NCBI GenBank assembly: GCA_043739385.1 | Contig: JAYUED010000001.1 | Span: 1-64,000, forward strand | DNA from: Defluviibacillus sp043739385 | Lineage (GTDB): Bacteria > Pseudomonadota > Gammaproteobacteria > Burkholderiales > Burkholderiaceae_C | Direction: 5' to 3' | Length of the DNA: 64,000 nt | Part shown: positions 60,192 to 64,000 of the stretch, piece after piece | Layout of the letters: each line of letters opens with the position of its first letter | Position numbering within the stretch: the first letter of the stretch is position 1 | The notes under the pieces: generated by a model | Seen by the model: the letters and a program-made list of their open reading frames with translations, nothing else | Databases searched by the model: none | Told to the model about the DNA's origin: nothing | Made by a program: the position numbers and the translations under genes

Positions 60192-61136
60192 ATGGGTGCG
60201 CGTCCTTTCCGTTTCCGCCGTGAACGGGTATTGATAGTTGGCTGTGGCGATGTCGGTCAACGTGTATTACCTGCGTTGGTAGGTCGTGTGCGCGTGCTGG
60301 CGTTGACCTCATCACCGGCCCGAATGGCCGACTTGAGGGCGCTAGGGGTTACGCCGTTGCTAGGTAATTTGGACCAACCTAAGACTTTGTCACGACTAGC
60401 GGGCTTGGCCCACCGGGTGCTGCACTTGGCCCCACCGCCGCCGCCTGTCGCCAGCAATACGGTGGCGCTACAGACGCTACAACCGTTACAAGGACGAGAC
60501 CTGCGAACAGCAGCTTTGTTGCATGTTTTGCGCAATCGGACTGTGCCCTCTGTCGTGGTGTACGGCTCCACCAGCGGGGTGTATGGGGACTGTAGCGGAG
60601 AACTCGCATCAGAAATGAGAGCAGTGAATGCAACCACTGTGCGTGCTTCTAAGCGAATCGATGCAGAGAATTTACTGCGTCAATTTGGTCGGGCTACGTT
60701 GCAGCGGGTCAGTATTTTGCGCATTCCTGGCATCTATGCACCTAACCGGGCTGACGGAATGCCTTTGGGCCGCCTGCGGCAGCAAACCCCGGTGTTGGAT
60801 GCGTCCGATGACGTGTACACCAACCATATCCACGCAGACGATCTGGCCCGAGCCTGTGTTGCCGCACTGTGGCGCGGTAAACCACAGCGTGTCGTCAACA
60901 TCAATGACGACACGCAGTTGTTGATGGGAGATTACTTCGATGTCGCAGCGGATATGTATGGCTTGGAGCGCCCACCTCGTGTATCTCGGGTTAAAGCAGC
61001 GGTACAGCTAACGCCCTTGCGGTTGAGCTTCATGAGCGAGTCGCGCCGCATGGACAACACCCGCATGAAGCGCGAGCTGCGGCTGAAGCTGCGGTATCCC
61101 ACGGTGCACACCGGCTTGTTGCCGAGCAGTGTGTAG
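60192..61136 (+). CDS. NAD-dependent epimerase/dehydratase (YeeZ-like SDR)
   Basis: 314 residues from the ATG at 60192; a TTG at 60171 would add seven. The Rossmann motif VLIVGCGDVGQRVLPAL, the SDR strand VVYGSTSGVYGDC and the catalytic-side region RAVNATTVRASKRIDAENLLRQ mark an extended/atypical SDR. The substrate-facing part PGIYAPNRADGMPLGRL and YTNHIHADDLARAC are shared by the YeeZ family. Biological role not known. Confidence 0.87.
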   Translation: MGARPFRFRRERVLIVGCGDVGQRVLPALVGRVRVLALTSSPARMADLRALGVTPLLGNLDQPKTLSRLAGLAHRVLHLAPPPPPVASNTVALQTLQPLQGRDLRTAALLHVLRNRTVPSVVVYGSTSGVYGDCSGELASEMRAVNATTVRASKRIDAENLLRQFGRATLQRVSILRIPGIYAPNRADGMPLGRLRQQTPVLDASDDVYTNHIHADDLARACVAALWRGKPQRVVNINDDTQLLMGDYFDVAADMYGLERPPRVSRVKAAVQLTPLRLSFMSESRRMDNTRMKRELRLKLRYPTVHTGLLPSSV

Positions 61137-61170
61137 CTTGAGATTATTGGTATTGCTTTCGCGGAGAGCG

Positions 61171-62235
61171 TTAAATACCGTTGGGTCTGCGCAAGGTGCT
61201 TAGCCGTTCGACAACGTCAACCAGCACCGTGTTGATGTCTGCGCCTTGGAGCACGGTGAGACTCACCGGGCGGCTGGGCTCGCTGTGGGCCCACAAGGTT
61301 TTATAAAAGCTCTCGAGCGTAGCGACTTTGGCGCCGTCCACTGCCAAAATCACATCGCCTGAACTCAAACCTGCGGATTGCGCGGGGGTATCTTTGCCCA
61401 CACCGACTAGCTGAACGCGACCATTTTGAACGGATGAAGTGAGGCCCAGCCAAGGGCGGTGGCTGAGTTTGCTGCTGCCGGACTGGCGCATTTCGTCCAG
61501 TATGGGCTTCAATGCATCGACTGGCACAAAAAGATTGCCCGCCAAAGGCGTACTCTCGGTACCTATGTTTTGCAGGCGAAGGCTGCCAATACCCAGCAGT
61601 TCACCACCTTGGTTGAACAGCGCCGCCCCTGAATGCAGGGGCACCGTAGGGCTGGTGAACAGTGCGTCCTCTAGGTGGTATTCCCACGTGGCCGAAAACG
61701 CCCGCCGTTTCACTAAACGGGCTGCGCTCATGCCGATCGCATCGTTGTTGTCGCTATCTAGGTAGGCTGCGATCAGCGGGTCTCCAGCGTGAAGGGCGCG
61801 CGGATCGCCCAAAGGCACAGGCAACAGTTCAGGCAAAGGGAGTACAGGTTGTACCAAGCTGAAGCCTGTTGCAAGGTCGTACGCCACCAGCCGTCCGGGG
61901 GTATGCGTGCCATCCCGGGTGGTGATTTGTAGTTGCTCGGCTTCTAGCGTGAGATGGCCAATGGTTAAAATTAACCCATCAGGCCCAATTACGACGCCCG
62001 AGCCACTGCGATTACGCCCCAGTGATTCAGCTGAGCGGGCATCTTCAGCCACTGAAGTTTGAATACCGACCACTGCAGCATGGGCGCGCGCCAGCGCTTG
62101 CAGAGCTACCAAAGCGTCGGTCTGTGCGAGCGGGCTTTGCGAAAATACCAAGGCTGAGAGCATTAAAGTCAGGCGCAATTTGCCCCTGCACACAGTAGCT
62201 TCTAAAAACCTTATGGAAGAGGTGATTACTGGCAT
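61171..62235 (-). CDS. HtrA-like secreted serine protease family protein with PDZ domain (altered catalytic site)
   Basis: 354 residues. The signal peptide is likely (LRLTLMLSALVFSQSPLAQ), preceded by an unusually long N-terminus. The trypsin-like part has His in LILTIGHLTLEAE and Ser in PLHSGAALFNQGGELLGIGS. The strand that normally carries the catalytic Asp (D-x-x-T-D-L) reads DLATGFSLVQ, with Gly in that place, and the oxyanion motif GNSGG is LHSGA. A C-terminal PDZ domain follows (LGLTSSVQNGRVQLVGVGKDTPAQSAGLSSGDVILAVDG). It may be a binding or regulatory protein rather than an active protease. Confidence 0.85.
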   Translation of the reverse strand: MPVITSSIRFLEATVCRGKLRLTLMLSALVFSQSPLAQTDALVALQALARAHAAVVGIQTSVAEDARSAESLGRNRSGSGVVIGPDGLILTIGHLTLEAEQLQITTRDGTHTPGRLVAYDLATGFSLVQPVLPLPELLPVPLGDPRALHAGDPLIAAYLDSDNNDAIGMSAARLVKRRAFSATWEYHLEDALFTSPTVPLHSGAALFNQGGELLGIGSLRLQNIGTESTPLAGNLFVPVDALKPILDEMRQSGSSKLSHRPWLGLTSSVQNGRVQLVGVGKDTPAQSAGLSSGDVILAVDGAKVATLESFYKTLWAHSEPSRPVSLTVLQGADINTVLVDVVERLSTLRRPNGI

Positions 62236-62401
62236 GGTGATCCAAAGGAAATTGCGGGAGCGCTAAACTGCAAGAATGCGCTTAAACGCAAGCCCTTGCA
62301 TTACAAGCGGTATACGGTGCAAGCTTACAAAATCACACATGCACTGAGTATTTCGTCTTAGACAAGTGGACTAAACTCAGGCAAAAATACCAATTTGTAC
62401 T

Positions 62402-63169
62402 GTGGATCCATCTACTCTCAATCCAAACGTTGACACGCGTATGTTGCGCCTCGAACATGCACGCATGCTGCTTGAACAGTCTGGCAATAAGCATTTGGTC
62501 AAATCGGGTGCAAACGCTGAAATGCTGCAAGCCTTGATTGATGGTCTGTGCGACTTGTCTCAACGCGATGCCCTAACCGGCTTGGCCAACCGCCGCTATT
62601 TCGCCAGCGTGTTAGACCGCGAAATTGACCGTGTGGCTCGCTCTGGCGAATCGGCTTTGCTGTTAATGGTTGACATTGATTTTTTCAAACGGGTCAATGA
62701 CAACCATGGCCATGCGGCTGGAGACATAGTCATCAAGGTTGTCGCCCAGCGACTGCTGCAATGTGTGCGTCCTATGGACACGGTGGCACGCTATGGGGGT
62801 GAAGAGTTCGCGGTTGTACTACCTGATTGCCCTGCGTTTTTCGCGGGCATCGTGACCGAACGCATTCGCGTAGCTGTGGAACGCGAGCCTATCCATATAA
62901 GGCCAGATCTAGATATTTCTGCCACGATTAGCATTGGTGGTGCTTTTGCACCCGGCTGGATCCGGTCATCGGCATTGCTATGGGTGGAGCGTGCAGATTT
63001 GCAGCTTTACACCGCCAAAAGCCAGGGCCGCAACCGGGCTAACCTTGAACAAACGCCGATAAGCACAGTCTCGGCAGAAGAAAAAACACTGCTATTTGGC
63101 AATTTAGGCGACGAGTTTGAAGAATCATTCGATTCCGAATCGTCACATCTTGGTCTGGCCAAAGGATAA
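62402..63169 (+). CDS. Diguanylate cyclase (GGDEF domain)
   Basis: 255 residues from a GTG start. After about 50 N-terminal helical residues the domain starts at RDALTGLANRRYF. The active site is GGEEF (132-136) and the inhibitory I-site RPMD (Arg123 to Asp126) lies five residues before it, so the enzyme should make cyclic di-GMP and be product-inhibited. No membrane or sensor domain. The FleN-type gene begins 4 bases after its end, which suggests shared control of motility or surface behaviour. Confidence 0.93.
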   Translation: MDPSTLNPNVDTRMLRLEHARMLLEQSGNKHLVKSGANAEMLQALIDGLCDLSQRDALTGLANRRYFASVLDREIDRVARSGESALLLMVDIDFFKRVNDNHGHAAGDIVIKVVAQRLLQCVRPMDTVARYGGEEFAVVLPDCPAFFAGIVTERIRVAVEREPIHIRPDLDISATISIGGAFAPGWIRSSALLWVERADLQLYTAKSQGRNRANLEQTPISTVSAEEKTLLFGNLGDEFEESFDSESSHLGLAKG

Positions 63170-63172
63170 GCA

Positions 63173-63997
63173 ATGAACCAGACTACCTTGATAACACCGA
63201 CCTCGCCCATACGGCCTGGGCCCTTGCGCGCTGCCCGCGTCATCGCTGTGACCAGCGGTAAGGGTGGCGTCGGAAAAACTTTTGTATCAGCCAATATGGC
63301 CGCAGCCCTGGCCAAACGCAATTTGCGCGTGTTGGTGCTGGATGCTGATTTGGGACTCGCTAACCTGGACGTCGTACTCAACCTGTATCCCAAGATCACC
63401 CTGCACGATGTATTCACCGGAAAAGCTAAGCTTGAAGAAGCAATTTTGCCCGCGCCTGGTGGATTTCATGTGCTGCTGGCCGGTTCCGGCATGGTTGAAT
63501 ACTCCCGCCTGACGGCGGAGGTTCGTGAACAGTTTCAAAAAGTGCTGCAAAGCATCACGCCAAACTATGACGTGATTATTTTGGATACTGGTGCTGGTAT
63601 TTCTGATGTGGTGTTGTACGCTGTATCGCTGGCTGATGAGGTTCTGGTGGTCGCAACCCCTGAACCAACTTCGCTGACCGATGCTTACGCCACCATTAAG
63701 GTGCTGGCTGTCCAGCAAAAGCGCTATTTAATCCGTATCGTCATCAACCAAACCTTGAAGCTGGGTGATGGCCGCATGATCGTCGCACAACTGCAAAGGG
63801 TGCTTGACCGCTTCATCGGTGGCGCAGGGGGCATGAATGTGAAGCTGATGCATGTGGGCGATATTCCGCATGATTTGGCAGTGCGCGAAGCGGTGCAAAA
63901 ACGCCAACTGCTCTACACGACGCTGCCGGGCTCCCCTGCAGCGCTGGCCATGTCAGCTATGGCGACGCGCTTAGAAGAGTTCTTGGTTAGGCAGTAA
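63173..63997 (+). CDS. MinD/ParA-family ATPase, FleN/FlhG-like
   Basis: 274 residues. The deviant Walker A motif SGKGGVGKTFVSANMA begins near residue 28. VLDADLGLANLDVVLNLYPKITLHDVFTGK and VIILDTGAGISDVVL are those of the FleN/YlxH branch that limits flagellar number. It ends in EEFLVRQ with a stop just inside the window edge. It follows the GGDEF gene by 3 bases and is probably co-transcribed. A flagellar role is likely but no flagellar genes are in view. Confidence 0.88.
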   Translation: MNQTTLITPTSPIRPGPLRAARVIAVTSGKGGVGKTFVSANMAAALAKRNLRVLVLDADLGLANLDVVLNLYPKITLHDVFTGKAKLEEAILPAPGGFHVLLAGSGMVEYSRLTAEVREQFQKVLQSITPNYDVIILDTGAGISDVVLYAVSLADEVLVVATPEPTSLTDAYATIKVLAVQQKRYLIRIVINQTLKLGDGRMIVAQLQRVLDRFIGGAGGMNVKLMHVGDIPHDLAVREAVQKRQLLYTTLPGSPAALAMSAMATRLEEFLVRQ

Positions 63998-64000
63998 GCT

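Noticed and set aside
1..64000. CRISPR arrays, tRNA, rRNA, insertion sequences, riboswitches
   Set aside because: I looked for spaced direct repeats, cloverleaf sequences, transposase motifs and known leader motifs and found none I could support by eye. A dedicated scan with tRNA and riboswitch models would settle this.

Overview
The window looks like chromosomal DNA of a betaproteobacterium of the order Burkholderiales, most likely Comamonadaceae (Rhodoferax, Polaromonas or Variovorax-like). The reasons are the gene order leuC-leuD-leuB-asd-fimV, the TCA block gntR-sdhCDAB-sdhE-gltA facing mdh-acnB, a Bug-family solute-binding protein, the kynBUA order, and degenerate copies of a short repeat that I recall from Comamonadaceae. 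I saw no rRNA, tRNA, CRISPR array, insertion sequence or prophage. The family assignment comes from protein recognition, not from a marker gene.

Layout. (1) 1-7812, minus strand: a LysR regulator, leuC, an entericidin-type lipoprotein, leuD, a small membrane protein, leuB, asd and the 5' part of fimV. (2) 7960-8559: a lone lipoprotein. (3) 8659-20325: a TCA-cycle block. gntR-sdhC-sdhD-sdhA-sdhB-sdhE-gltA runs leftward and mdh-citE-like-periplasmic protein-acnB runs rightward. A perfect 18-bp palindrome in the divergent control region is the likely GntR-type operator. (4) 20440-32344: a membrane Ser/Thr kinase, an RluA-type pseudouridine synthase, an FAD monooxygenase, a chemoreceptor with a very small periplasmic part, a ynjB-ynjC-ynjD ABC transporter with ynjF, and a TVP38 membrane domain fused to a disulfide oxidoreductase. 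(5) 32345-35007: an AT-rich leader with a perfect CRP-type palindrome and a beta-propeller lipoprotein.

(6) 35065-44521 is the most interesting region, a selenoneine (selenium analogue of ergothioneine) cluster. senB and senC (senC is a selD fused to an NADH-dehydrogenase-like flavoprotein) run rightward. senA runs leftward and is followed by a PhnD/PhnC/PhnE/PhnE-type ABC transporter and a YbfB-type MFS protein in apparent operon. The transporter would usually be called phosphonate uptake. Its context instead suggests uptake of a selenium oxyanion, giving a full route: import, activation to selenophosphate (SenC), selenosugar formation (SenB), and C-Se bond formation on hercynine (SenA). No histidine methyltransferase (EgtD) is present here, so hercynine must come from elsewhere.

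(7) 44584-48646: a DUF481 outer-membrane protein and the tryptophan-to-anthranilate genes kynB-kynU-kynA. (8) 48868-52257: a GAF/PAS/GGDEF/EAL signalling protein. (9) 52274-61136: housekeeping and transport genes, namely a cysteine-cluster protein, trpS, a site-2 protease, a YciO/Sua5 protein, a DMT transporter, a PHP phosphoesterase, an MgtC protein, a Bug protein, a 2Fe-2S reductase and an SDR. (10) 61171-63997: an HtrA-like protein, a diguanylate cyclase and a MinD/FleN-type ATPase.
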